From: Sva-07 sp963716235
GTDB lineage: Bacteria; Actinomycetota; Acidimicrobiia; Acidimicrobiales; Ilumatobacteraceae
NCBI GenBank assembly: GCA_963716235.1
Contig: CAVQTE010000010.1
Location: forward strand, 186,001-250,000
DNA length: 64,000 nucleotides
Direction of reading: 5' to 3'
Shown here: piece by piece, positions 51,423-59,320 of the stretch
Layout: each line of letters begins with the position of its first letter
Numbering within the stretch: the first letter of the stretch is position 1
Made by a program: the position numbers and the translations under genes
Notes under the pieces: generated by a model
Seen by the model: only the letters and a program-made list of their open reading frames with translations
Told to the model about the DNA's origin: nothing
The model's database searches: none

Positions 51423-52061
51423 TCACACCGACTGAGCAGCCGCCACGCGGCGGCGCGGATCGACCGCCACGAACGGGTCGTGTCCGGTGACTGCGAGCCG
51501 GGTGAGGATGACCGATGCCATCGCCACGCCGACGATCCCGGCGAGCGTGAGCGCGATGTCGCCGACGCCGAGTCCGTAGACGAGCCAGAGTCCGGCCTCG
51601 ACCCAGGCGATGAGCCAGGTGGACGCCGACACCCCGATGAGATCGCTGGTGCGACACGCCGAGACGACGGCCGGCAACAGTTGGATGCCGTACGACAACC
51701 CGACGGCGATCGCGGCAAGCGGCCAGCCTCCGATGATCAGAAAGGGCAGTGGGATCATCCCGAGGCCGAAGAAGCCGAGCGCCATTCCCGACAGCGCCGA
51801 ACGACCGACGGTCCCCGCATACAGGACCGCCATCGACGCGTAGAGCACGAGCGAGATGGCCGACACGGGCACGAGCGCCCACACCCCGGTGACGAGACCG
51901 TACGCGAGCCACCATCCGTTGATCGCAAGGCTGACGCCGATCCAGACCGCCGACACGCCCTCCACTCGTCGCGTGCGCGCCAGACGGCGGGCCTGGGGGA
52001 ACGCCATCCACGAGCCGAGGAGGGTCGCCACGATGACGAGGGAGTTCAAGAGAAGGTTCAC
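51423..52061 (-). CDS. PQ-loop repeat membrane protein
   Basis: The 212-residue protein has about seven membrane segments. Two PQ-loop repeats are visible: GSWMAFPQARRLARTRRVEGVS and SYGIQLLPAVVSACRTSDLIGVS. SWEET/SemiSWEET-type and lysosomal-type transporters share this repeat; the substrate is unknown. GTG at 52061 was preferred, while an ATG at 52136 would add a basic 25-residue tail across tandem repeats. It is divergent from the CGNR gene, whose promoter holds an inverted repeat. Confidence 0.78.
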   Translation of the reverse strand: MNLLLNSLVIVATLLGSWMAFPQARRLARTRRVEGVSAVWIGVSLAINGWWLAYGLVTGVWALVPVSAISLVLYASMAVLYAGTVGRSALSGMALGFFGLGMIPLPFLIIGGWPLAAIAVGLSYGIQLLPAVVSACRTSDLIGVSASTWLIAWVEAGLWLVYGLGVGDIALTLAGIVGVAMASVILTRLAVTGHDPFVAVDPRRRVAAAQSV

Positions 52062-52062
52062 G

Positions 52063-52090
52063 GAGTTCGACCTGACGAGTTCGACCTGAC
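52063..52090. repeat. 14-bp tandem duplication upstream of the PQ-loop gene
   Basis: GAGTTCGACCTGAC occurs twice head to tail (52063-52076 and 52077-52090) right at the gene start. Confidence 0.8.
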
Positions 52091-52093
52091 GAA

Positions 52094-52129
52094 GGTGTAA
52101 GTAGCTAACGTCGATTAGTACCTTACACC
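52094..52129. promoter_or_regulatory. Inverted repeat between PQ-loop and CGNR genes
   Basis: GGTGTAAG (52094-52101) and CTTACACC (52122-52129) form a perfect inverted repeat 20 bases apart in the divergent promoter region. This suits a dimeric regulator, possibly the CGNR protein itself. Confidence 0.5.
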
Positions 52130-52153
52130 AGGACATGAGGTTACGCTGATGTC

Positions 52154-52714
52154 GTGTACGTCACATCCGGACACGACACCGAGATCCGACTCACCCTCGA
52201 AGCGATGGTCGATCTCGTCAACGCGCTCACCGATGCGCGAGGCGGCGACGCGGCTGATGTACGTGGCATCCTTCACGAGCACGGGTTCACGCGGGCGGAC
52301 GGAGCATCGGCTGCGTCGGTACGGCGAGTCGAGTCGCAGATGAGCCACATGCTCGACACCCTGGCGGCACTCGCCACGGCCGACCCCGGCCCGACGGTGA
52401 CGTGGATCAACGGTGAACTGGCCGAGCGGCACATCACACCATCGCTCACCGCCCACGACGGCGCCGGGCTCCACATCCACTGGACCCCGACGTCCGCGGC
52501 GTTCGACGAGCAGGTCATCGCCGACATCCTGATGGCGCTCGCCCAGGAGATCTGCGACCATGGAACCGAGCGTTTCGGAACGTGCGCAGCTGTCGACTGC
52601 GACCACCTCTTCTACGACGTAACCCGCAACGGATCGCGACGGTTCTGTTCCGACCCGCGCTGCGCCAGCCGCACCCACACCGCCGACCATCGCGCCCGTC
52701 AACGGTCGAGCTGA
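52154..52714 (+). CDS. CGNR zinc-finger putative transcription factor
   Basis: The 186-residue protein has an N-terminal stress-domain-like region and a C-terminal Cys motif (CAAVDCDHLFYDVTRNGSRRFCSD then RCASR) typical of CGNR proteins, which bind zinc and probably DNA. GTG at 52154 starts it. It is divergent from the PQ-loop transporter gene, so it may regulate that gene. It is convergent with the ABC exporter by 9 bases. Confidence 0.8.
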   Translation: MYVTSGHDTEIRLTLEAMVDLVNALTDARGGDAADVRGILHEHGFTRADGASAASVRRVESQMSHMLDTLAALATADPGPTVTWINGELAERHITPSLTAHDGAGLHIHWTPTSAAFDEQVIADILMALAQEICDHGTERFGTCAAVDCDHLFYDVTRNGSRRFCSDPRCASRTHTADHRARQRSS

Positions 52715-52723
52715 CCAACCGGC

Positions 52724-54457
52724 TCAGCCGACCAGACGACCAGCTTCGAGCCGCAGCACCTGATCCGCGCGGCGGAACGCAACCGTGCGGTGCGAGACGG
52801 CGATCACCGTCATCCCTGCGTCGGCGAGATTCGTCCAGAGCTGCACCTCCGTCTCGACGTCGAGCGCACTCGACAGGTCGTCGAGCACGACGATCTCGGG
52901 CGTGTGCACGAGCGCGCGAGCTGTTGCGAGACGTTGACGCTGCCCGCCGGACAAGCGCAGACCCCGAGGACCGATGAGGGTGTCGGCGCCAGCCGGCATC
53001 GAGTCGATGTCGTCGGCGATCGCCGCCAGTCGGAACGCCGTCGCCAGTTGCTCCGGGTCGACCGGCCCGAGGCCGACATTGTCGGCCACGCTGTCGGAGA
53101 TCAACTGCGGCACCTGCGACAGGAAGGCCGCGTTCGGCGGCACGAAGAAGGCCGAGCGGTCGGTGACCTCCTCGCCGTTCCACCGCACCGATCCGCTCAC
53201 ATCGGCCTGCCAGGCGAGTCCGAGCAACGCCCGCAGGAGCGTCGACTTGCCGGCCCCGACCGGGCCGGTGATCACGACGAACTCTCCTCGGCGCACGGAG
53301 AAGTCGACGTCGAACAGCACCGGGCGGCCGGCATAGGCGACGCTCAGGCCGACGACGTCGAGCCGATCGAGCGGGACGCGATCGGGACGCACGACATCGG
53401 GTCGTGACCGACCGTCGGCCGGGTCGATCGGAAGGTGCCGATCCCGGACGGTGTTGGTTGCCTCTTCACCCGCGACGAGCTTGCTCATCCGGGCGAAGGC
53501 GACGCCGGCCTGTTTGCGACGTGCGAGAACCCGCCCGACCATCCGCGGCAGGAAGCTCAGCCAACCCAGATAGGCGGTGAACAGCGCGAGCGTGCCCAGG
53601 TCGAAGCTGCCCGAGGCGATCGCTCCGGCACTGACGAGCAGCACGAGACCCAGTCCGACATCGGCTGCACCCTGGCTGAATGCCTGCACGCCCTCCTCCA
53701 GCACGCGGTCACGAACTGCCGTCTGTCGGCGACGATCCACGAGAACGGTGAGTCGCGCGAGCATCGGTTCGGCGGCGTCGTTCACCTTCACCGTGGTCGC
53801 GGCGGCCATGACGTCGCCGAGCAGGCCGGTCACCTGCTCGGTGGCGGCGCGGTCGGCGGCGCGGAACTCCTTGATACGCGTGTCGAGGACGCGGGTCGCA
53901 ACACCGACGCCGAGCAGCGGGATGATCAGGATCAGCGCGGCGGTCGGGTCGGCGGCGCCGAGGACGAAGCCGGCGATGACCGTGAAGACGACCCCGCCCG
54001 ACACGTCGACCATGCCGTCGACGAAGTTGGCGACGTCCTCGGTGTCGTCACGGAAGTGGGTGACCGCGGAGCCGGCGGAACCGACCGGCTGGCCCGCGTG
54101 GAGACCACCACTCGCCATCTGGGCGCTGAGCATGTTGGCGCGCAGCAGCGTCTGCATGTGGATCCACGCCTTGGTCCAGATGAGCGCGCCGTGGTGGATC
54201 GCCACCATCCGGATGGTCTCGCTCATCGCGATGGCCGCCGCCCACCAGATCGTCTCGCCGGTGTCGCCGGCCTCGAGTGCGCTGTAGCCGCGGCCGAGGA
54301 AGTACCCGGTGACGGCGGGCATCGTGAAGAAGACCACGAACAGCGACCAACCCCACCAGAACTCGCGTGGACGGTGTTGTGACACGCGCCAAGCGAGCTT
54401 CCACACGTTGTCGGTCGGCTCGGGGATCGCGGTCGAACAGGTCGGTCGGATCGGCAC
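52724..54457 (-). CDS. ABC exporter half-transporter, subunit 2
   Basis: The 577-residue protein has six membrane segments (about 35-310) and an ATPase domain with Walker A GPVGAGKST and signature LSGGQRQRLATARAL. Walker B is VVLDDLSSALD, with Asp where the catalytic Glu usually is, and the switch region is AVSHRTVAFR. It pairs with the adjacent half-transporter, giving one degenerate and one competent site. GTG at 54457 abuts the upstream stop (TGAGTG). The substrate is unknown; multidrug or lipid export is typical. Confidence 0.88.
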   Translation of the reverse strand: MPIRPTCSTAIPEPTDNVWKLAWRVSQHRPREFWWGWSLFVVFFTMPAVTGYFLGRGYSALEAGDTGETIWWAAAIAMSETIRMVAIHHGALIWTKAWIHMQTLLRANMLSAQMASGGLHAGQPVGSAGSAVTHFRDDTEDVANFVDGMVDVSGGVVFTVIAGFVLGAADPTAALILIIPLLGVGVATRVLDTRIKEFRAADRAATEQVTGLLGDVMAAATTVKVNDAAEPMLARLTVLVDRRRQTAVRDRVLEEGVQAFSQGAADVGLGLVLLVSAGAIASGSFDLGTLALFTAYLGWLSFLPRMVGRVLARRKQAGVAFARMSKLVAGEEATNTVRDRHLPIDPADGRSRPDVVRPDRVPLDRLDVVGLSVAYAGRPVLFDVDFSVRRGEFVVITGPVGAGKSTLLRALLGLAWQADVSGSVRWNGEEVTDRSAFFVPPNAAFLSQVPQLISDSVADNVGLGPVDPEQLATAFRLAAIADDIDSMPAGADTLIGPRGLRLSGGQRQRLATARALVHTPEIVVLDDLSSALDVETEVQLWTNLADAGMTVIAVSHRTVAFRRADQVLRLEAGRLVG

Positions 54458-56248
54458 TCACGCCGTCACCCCCGATCCGATGTCACTCGTGTGCGCGGTG
54501 TCGGGGTCGCGCTCCTCGTCGAGTGAGATCGTGAGGAGCTGAGCGAACCGGCTGTCGTCATCGCCGACGAGGTCGGTGCGGTCGCCGTGCTCGACGATGC
54601 GACCATGGTCGAACACCACGATCTCGTCGACCGAGCGCAGCGTCGACAGCCGATGGGCGATCACCAGCGTCGTGCGACCGTGCATGAGTTCGACCACGGC
54701 AGCCTCGAGTCGCCGTTCGGTCTCGGGGTCGACGCGGGCGGTCGCCTCGTCGAGCACCAGGAGGTCGGGGTCGCGCAGCCACACCCTGGCGAGCGCCAGT
54801 AGCTGCGCCTCGCCGGCCGACAGGCCGCTGCCTGCAGCTCCAAGGGCGCGATCGATGCCGGCGTCGGCGAGTGCGTCGAGGCCCACTCGATGCAGGGCAT
54901 CGATCACGTCGGCATCGGTCGGCTCGTCGTCGAACAGGGTCACGTTGTCGCGCACGGTGCCCGCGAACAGTTCCACTTCCTGGGGGACGAGAGCCACGCG
55001 CCGTCGTAGCTCGACCAGGGGGATCCCGGCGATCGCAACGCCACCGAGCGAGACGCCACCGGCGGTCGGTTCGACGAGTCGCAACACGAGTCGGGAGAAG
55101 GTGGTCTTCCCGCTCCCGGTTCTACCGACGATGCCGACGGATCGTCCGGCACCGATTCGGATCGTGACGTCGTGCAGCACCGGGCGGTCGTCGCCGTAGT
55201 CGAAGTGCACGCCCTCGACGTCGATCGCGAGCGGCCCGGGCGGCGGGTTCGTGTTGCCCTCGTCGAGCACCCTCGGCTCCACCGCCAGCAGGTCGGCAAC
55301 GCGAACCATTGCTCCGTTCGCCTTCTGCACCGTCTCGAGTTCGTGGACGACCTCCTCGAGCGGGCGGGCGATCAGCAGCACGTACTGGAACAGCAGGAAC
55401 GCGGTACCGATCGAGATCGTGCCGGCGGCCACGAGCACGGCACCGAGCACGAGGGCGATGACCCAACCAGCGGCGACCGCCCCCTGGACGAACCACCACA
55501 TGACGAGGAAGGCACGCTCACGACGGATCGCGCTCATCAGTGCGTCCTCGCTGTCCTCGACGAACCGCCAGGCGACGTGGTCGGCCGCGCCGTTGGCCCG
55601 CAGGTCCTCCGCTGCGGTCAGGCGTTCCTCGATCCCGCCGTACAGCCGACCGAGCGCACCCATCTCATCCGACGACTCGGAGACCGCCCGATCACGGCTG
55701 CGCACGATGACCGTCAACGCAAGCCCGACATAGATCGCCATGCCGAGCCCGAGGCGCCAGTCGAGCACGGTCAGCACGATGATGATCCCGCCGATGAGCA
55801 TGGCTGCACCGGCCGCCTTGGTGACGACCGTACTGAGGAAATCGGACACCGAAGTGATGTCGCCATCGACACGCTGGATCAGTTCGCCCGGCGTGTGGGT
55901 GCGGTGGAACTCGTGGTCGAGACCGAGCACGTGGCGGGTCATCGTGAGTCGCAGGTCGTTGGTCGTGCGCCATGCGGCCACGGTGGCGAGCCAGACGACG
56001 ATGACGGCGAGGATCTGCGTGACGACGGCGATCGCCAGGAACAGCAGGGCCAGGCGGGTGATCTCGGCGGTCGTGGTGCCCTCGGATGCGAGGTCGACGA
56101 TCTGGCGGACGATGAGTGGCCCCGTGATGAGCAGCGCCGAGCTGATCGCGACGAGCACGCCGAGACCGGCCCAACGCCAGGCGTCGGGCCGCAGCAGCGC
56201 ACCGAGCGCGCTCCATCGTGCACCGCTCGGCGCGGTCTGCGTGGCCAT
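54458..56248 (-). CDS. ABC exporter half-transporter, subunit 1
   Basis: The 596-residue protein has six membrane segments (about 25-315) and an ATPase domain with Walker A GRTGSGKTT, a modified signature LSAGEAQLLALARVW, Walker B LLVLDEATARVD (Glu present) and switch His IAHRLSTL. The signature change (SAGEA for SGGQ) is complementary to the Walker B change in subunit 2, as in heterodimeric exporters. The ATG at 56248 was chosen over an upstream Arg/Cys-rich extension. Confidence 0.88.
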   Translation of the reverse strand: MATQTAPSGARWSALGALLRPDAWRWAGLGVLVAISSALLITGPLIVRQIVDLASEGTTTAEITRLALLFLAIAVVTQILAVIVVWLATVAAWRTTNDLRLTMTRHVLGLDHEFHRTHTPGELIQRVDGDITSVSDFLSTVVTKAAGAAMLIGGIIIVLTVLDWRLGLGMAIYVGLALTVIVRSRDRAVSESSDEMGALGRLYGGIEERLTAAEDLRANGAADHVAWRFVEDSEDALMSAIRRERAFLVMWWFVQGAVAAGWVIALVLGAVLVAAGTISIGTAFLLFQYVLLIARPLEEVVHELETVQKANGAMVRVADLLAVEPRVLDEGNTNPPPGPLAIDVEGVHFDYGDDRPVLHDVTIRIGAGRSVGIVGRTGSGKTTFSRLVLRLVEPTAGGVSLGGVAIAGIPLVELRRRVALVPQEVELFAGTVRDNVTLFDDEPTDADVIDALHRVGLDALADAGIDRALGAAGSGLSAGEAQLLALARVWLRDPDLLVLDEATARVDPETERRLEAAVVELMHGRTTLVIAHRLSTLRSVDEIVVFDHGRIVEHGDRTDLVGDDDSRFAQLLTISLDEERDPDTAHTSDIGSGVTA

Positions 56249-56326
56249 CGCACCATTGTCGCCGGTGCACCGTGGCCACCCATCACACGTTTCCCGGTCT
56301 GTCCGGACCCGACCCCGAACGACCGG

Positions 56327-56354
56327 TAGACATGCTTGCGAGCGCAAGTAGAAT
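56327..56354 (+). promoter_or_regulatory. Promoter with operator palindrome for the VOC gene
   Basis: TAGACA (56327-56332) and TAGAAT (56349-56354) are 16 bases apart, and the start codon begins 9 bases later, so the mRNA is probably leaderless. The spacer contains the palindrome CTTGCGAGCGCAAG except for its two central bases (56335-56348), an ideal place for a repressor. Confidence 0.6.
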
Positions 56355-56363
56355 GATCGGACT

Positions 56364-56879
56364 ATGGGCGTCCAACGACTCAACCACGCTGTGCTCTACG
56401 TCCGTGACGTCGAGCAGACCACCGAGTTCTACGCCGAGGTCCTGGGCTTCCGGGTGGTCAGCTCACTCCCGGGCGCAGCGTTCCTCCAGGCGCCGGACTC
56501 GACGAACGACCACGACCTCGGGGTGTTCCAGATCGGTGCGGGCGCCGCACCGTCCGACGCCGGGCGATCGACGGTGGGCCTGTACCACCTCGCCTGGGAG
56601 GTCGACACCCTCGGTGAACTGCAGCGCCTCGCCGGCGTGCTGCGAGAACGTGGCGCACTCGTGGGTGCCAGCGACCACGGCACCACGAAGAGCCTGTACG
56701 CGAAGGACCCCGACGGTCTCGAGTTCGAGGTCGTCTGGATCATCCCTGCACACCTGTTGACTGCCGACGACCTCGCCTCGCGGATGTCGATCGGTGTACT
56801 CGACCTCTCGACGGAGATCGAGCGGTTCGGCCTCGACGAACCCGGCGGCGTCGGCATCTCTCACGAAACGCAGGCTTGA
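56364..56879 (+). CDS. VOC-superfamily ring-cleavage dioxygenase/glyoxalase-like protein
   Basis: The 171-residue protein has LNHAVLYVRDVEQTTEFYAEVLGF and GLYHLAWEVDTLGELQRLAGVL as the paired modules, with metal ligands His8, His near 74 (LYHLAW) and Glu near 120 (GLEFEVVW). These resemble catechol-2,3-dioxygenase-like members. A short helical tail follows. It is separated from the divergent ABC exporter gene by about 115 bases. Confidence 0.83.
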   Translation: MGVQRLNHAVLYVRDVEQTTEFYAEVLGFRVVSSLPGAAFLQAPDSTNDHDLGVFQIGAGAAPSDAGRSTVGLYHLAWEVDTLGELQRLAGVLRERGALVGASDHGTTKSLYAKDPDGLEFEVVWIIPAHLLTADDLASRMSIGVLDLSTEIERFGLDEPGGVGISHETQA

Positions 56880-56914
56880 GACTCCTCCACACCCAACCGC
56901 CCACACCACAACCA

Positions 56915-56963
56915 TTTGTGTTGCAGTTCCGTTGGACCGTCCCAACCGAACCGTGACGCAAAC
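56915..56963. repeat. Dispersed palindromic repeat, copy 2
   Basis: Imperfect arms 56915-56935 and 56942-56963 with a short loop share the core GTTCCGTTGG and outer GCAAAC ends with copy 1 (20766-20815). It lies between convergent VOC and nucleoside-hydrolase genes. Confidence 0.7.
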
Positions 56964-56989
56964 CGTGTGGGATGTGTAGGCGGGCCGGG

Positions 56990-57916
56990 TCAGTCGGCGC
57001 AGGCAGCGAAGAGGCGGGCTTTGAAGGCGGCTTCGTCGACTGCCCAGAGCACGCGGATGTTCGGATCGGGTCGGCCGAAGCGGCGGTCGGGGATCGTGCA
57101 GCCTCGCGTCGGTCCGTCGAGACCGACGACCAGCCACTCGTCGGTCGCCTCGGTGATGATCGACTCGTCGAGCGCAACGGCCATGGCAATCGGGTCGGGG
57201 AGATCGAATCCTGCGAGCCCGGTGTCGATCGCATACTGATCGACGTCACCATTGATGTCGATAGCGAACCTCCCGAGCGCACCGATCTGAGCGAGCCCGG
57301 CCTGCTCGTCGGGGGTCATCACGGCGAACAGGCGCGAGATGTTCCAGCCGATCATCGTCTTCGCGCCGGGTGCTGCGAACACCGCCGTCGCAGCTTCCGG
57401 ATCGGCCCACACGTTGTACTCGCCGAGCGCATCCACGTTGCCGACACCGTCCGGTGAACCGGCCATCAGGTACGTGTGGCCGAACTTCGTCAGGAGATCG
57501 GGGTCGACCTCGAGTGCTGCGGCGATGTTGGTGAGCGGTCCGAGCGTGACGAGATCGTGCCGGCCTGGCTCGTTGGCTGCGATCCGCAGCAGTGCGCCGA
57601 CCGCGTCGTCCGACGTGGCAGCGCGAGACGGTTGGGGCAACGCTGCGCCGCCCATGCCGTCGGCACCGTGCACGAACTGTGCCGTGTTCAACGCCCGCTT
57701 CATCGGTTCGGCCAGCCCCGCGTGCAACGGGATGTCCGCCCCATCGCACAGGTCGAGTGTCACGATCGCATTGCGCACGGCCAGATCGAGCGGCACGTTG
57801 CCCGCGACCACCGTGACCGCACGGACGTCCACGGTGGGCTCCTTGACTGCCAGCACGAGCGCGATTGCGTCGTCGGACGCAGTGTCGGTGTCGATCACGA
57901 TGCTTCGGCGGTGCAT
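56990..57916 (-). CDS. Inosine-uridine-preferring nucleoside hydrolase family protein
   Basis: The 308-residue protein has the N-terminal Asp cluster IDTDTASDDAIAL, VTVVAGNVPLDLAVRNA, LGPLTNIAAAL, and a metal-binding NVWADPEAATAVF. It splits nucleosides to base and ribose with calcium. It is monocistronic and ends 26 bases from the palindromic repeat. Confidence 0.9.
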   Translation of the reverse strand: MHRRSIVIDTDTASDDAIALVLAVKEPTVDVRAVTVVAGNVPLDLAVRNAIVTLDLCDGADIPLHAGLAEPMKRALNTAQFVHGADGMGGAALPQPSRAATSDDAVGALLRIAANEPGRHDLVTLGPLTNIAAALEVDPDLLTKFGHTYLMAGSPDGVGNVDALGEYNVWADPEAATAVFAAPGAKTMIGWNISRLFAVMTPDEQAGLAQIGALGRFAIDINGDVDQYAIDTGLAGFDLPDPIAMAVALDESIITEATDEWLVVGLDGPTRGCTIPDRRFGRPDPNIRVLWAVDEAAFKARLFAACAD

Positions 57917-57954
57917 CCTCGCAGTCTGGCCGACTCGACGTTGCGTGAATACCC

Positions 57955-58485
57955 TCAGATGGCGAGGCGGTACAGCCAGATCGGAGCGCTCACACCCTTG
58001 ACCCGCGTCGGGCCGACCGGCCGGAACGCTGCGGTCGGAGGCCCGCCGTCGAGCACGGCGACAACCTGTTCGGACACCAACAATTCACCCGGTCCCGCGA
58101 GATCGGCGATCCGCGATGCGATGTTGACGGTCTGGCCGACGAAGTCGGCGCCGCGCTCGACCACCTCGCCGCAGTGCATGCCCATACGCAGCGACAAGGG
58201 GAACCCGCGTTCCGATCGCGCCGTCTCGATCGCTCGCAGGATGCCGCCGGCGGCCTGGAGACCCTGCGTCGCATGATCGAACCAGAGCATCTGCCCATCG
58301 CCGAGTTCCTTCACGACCTGGCCGACACCGCCGGCAAGAGCATCTCGGGCAATCGTCGACTGTTCATCGAGCACCTCGACCGCCGCAGCGTCACCCTGGG
58401 CATCAGTGAACTCGGTGAAGCCCACGAGATCGGTGAACAGCACGGCCCCGTGTCGCGTGGCTGTGTCGGTGCGGACGTGACTCAT
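57955..58485 (-). CDS. Class III adenylate/guanylate cyclase domain protein
   Basis: The 176-residue protein is a stand-alone cyclase domain: GAVLFTDLVGFTEFTDAQG (metal Asp), KELGDGQMLWFD (second Asp), LRMGMHCGEVVERGADFVGQTVNIASRI and a late Arg/Lys pair. It makes cAMP or cGMP. The ATG at 58485 overlaps the DUF4097-like gene stop (ATGA). No sensor domain is attached, so the DUF4097-like protein may supply signal input. Confidence 0.85.
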   Translation of the reverse strand: MSHVRTDTATRHGAVLFTDLVGFTEFTDAQGDAAAVEVLDEQSTIARDALAGGVGQVVKELGDGQMLWFDHATQGLQAAGGILRAIETARSERGFPLSLRMGMHCGEVVERGADFVGQTVNIASRIADLAGPGELLVSEQVVAVLDGGPPTAAFRPVGPTRVKGVSAPIWLYRLAI

Positions 58486-59159
58486 CGGTTCGCGACGTCG
58501 ACCCGGCCGCTCCCCGATCGGGCGACGACGACACAGTCGTAGACCTCGCCATTGTCGACGATGCCGCTGCTCGACGACACGATCTGCGGTCGCACCGACG
58601 GCGGCAGCGAGACGACGATCCGACCGGACACGGTCTCGGCATCGACGTCGTACGCAGCGCCCATCGAGATCTCGACACGACCACTCACACAGTGGGCGCG
58701 AACGGTGCCGTGCGCGTCCTTCAACACGATCCGACCACTGCGGGTCGTGACGTCGGCCTCGCCGCAACTGCCGACCTCGACCCGCGCACTCGAGGCAACC
58801 GCCCGACACGCCGACATGGTTCGTCCCACGTCGATACGTCCGCTCTTGGTGCGCACATCGACGGACCCGGCATCGGCGATCGACACCCTCCCCGAGGTGG
58901 TCACCGCCGAGACCGAACCCACGCGTCCCTCGATCGTCACGCGACCCGACGTGGCACCGACCACCAGATCGGTTCCTTCGGGCACCCGCACATTCACCCT
59001 CGAGTGACCGCCGTCGATGGTCGTCGACGATCCCTCGATGACGAGGGGACCGGTGCTCGACCGGACCGCGGCGAGCCCGGGTTCGGCCACCACGTTGATC
59101 GACCCGCTGGTCGTACTGATGCGGACGACGGCGGCCAACACCTGAGCGGGCAACGACAT
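58482..59159 (-). CDS. DUF4097-like beta-helix protein
   Basis: The 225-residue protein is made of short beta-repeats with the pattern TTSGRVSI, TKSGRIDV, TRSGRIVL, VSGRVEI and SGSGRVDV, typical of the DUF4097 right-handed beta-helix. No signal peptide or membrane segment is seen, so it is likely cytoplasmic. Coupling to a class III cyclase gene is unusual and suggests a joint role. Confidence 0.8.
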   Translation of the reverse strand: MSLPAQVLAAVVRISTTSGSINVVAEPGLAAVRSSTGPLVIEGSSTTIDGGHSRVNVRVPEGTDLVVGATSGRVTIEGRVGSVSAVTTSGRVSIADAGSVDVRTKSGRIDVGRTMSACRAVASSARVEVGSCGEADVTTRSGRIVLKDAHGTVRAHCVSGRVEISMGAAYDVDAETVSGRIVVSLPPSVRPQIVSSSSGIVDNGEVYDCVVVARSGSGRVDVANR

Positions 59160-59245
59160 GATCCGACCGTAATCGACGTCCCGATGCCCGAATGACAGTC
59201 AAACGTCACGCCCACCTGCCGACATCACCACCCTCGAACCAGAAA

Positions 59246-59282
59246 TGCCTGGATTCGTGCGCTGAGCGCACGAATCCAGGCA
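59246..59282 (-). terminator. Perfect 37-base palindrome after the thiolase gene
   Basis: Arms 59246-59263 and 59265-59282 are an 18-base perfect inverted repeat around one G. It lies downstream of the thiolase stop (minus strand). The flank ATTTCGGAATGGGG (59284-59297) matches the right edge of the lacZ repeat element except for one base. Confidence 0.75.
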
Positions 59283-59320
59283 CATTTCGGAATGGGGAGG
59301 GCCGGTCGAGGCCCGGATGG

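Noticed and set aside
54458..54742. A fused single ABC protein from the two half-transporters
   Set aside because: The upstream gene ends in a clear TGA and the next begins with GTG immediately after; frames differ and each half is complete.
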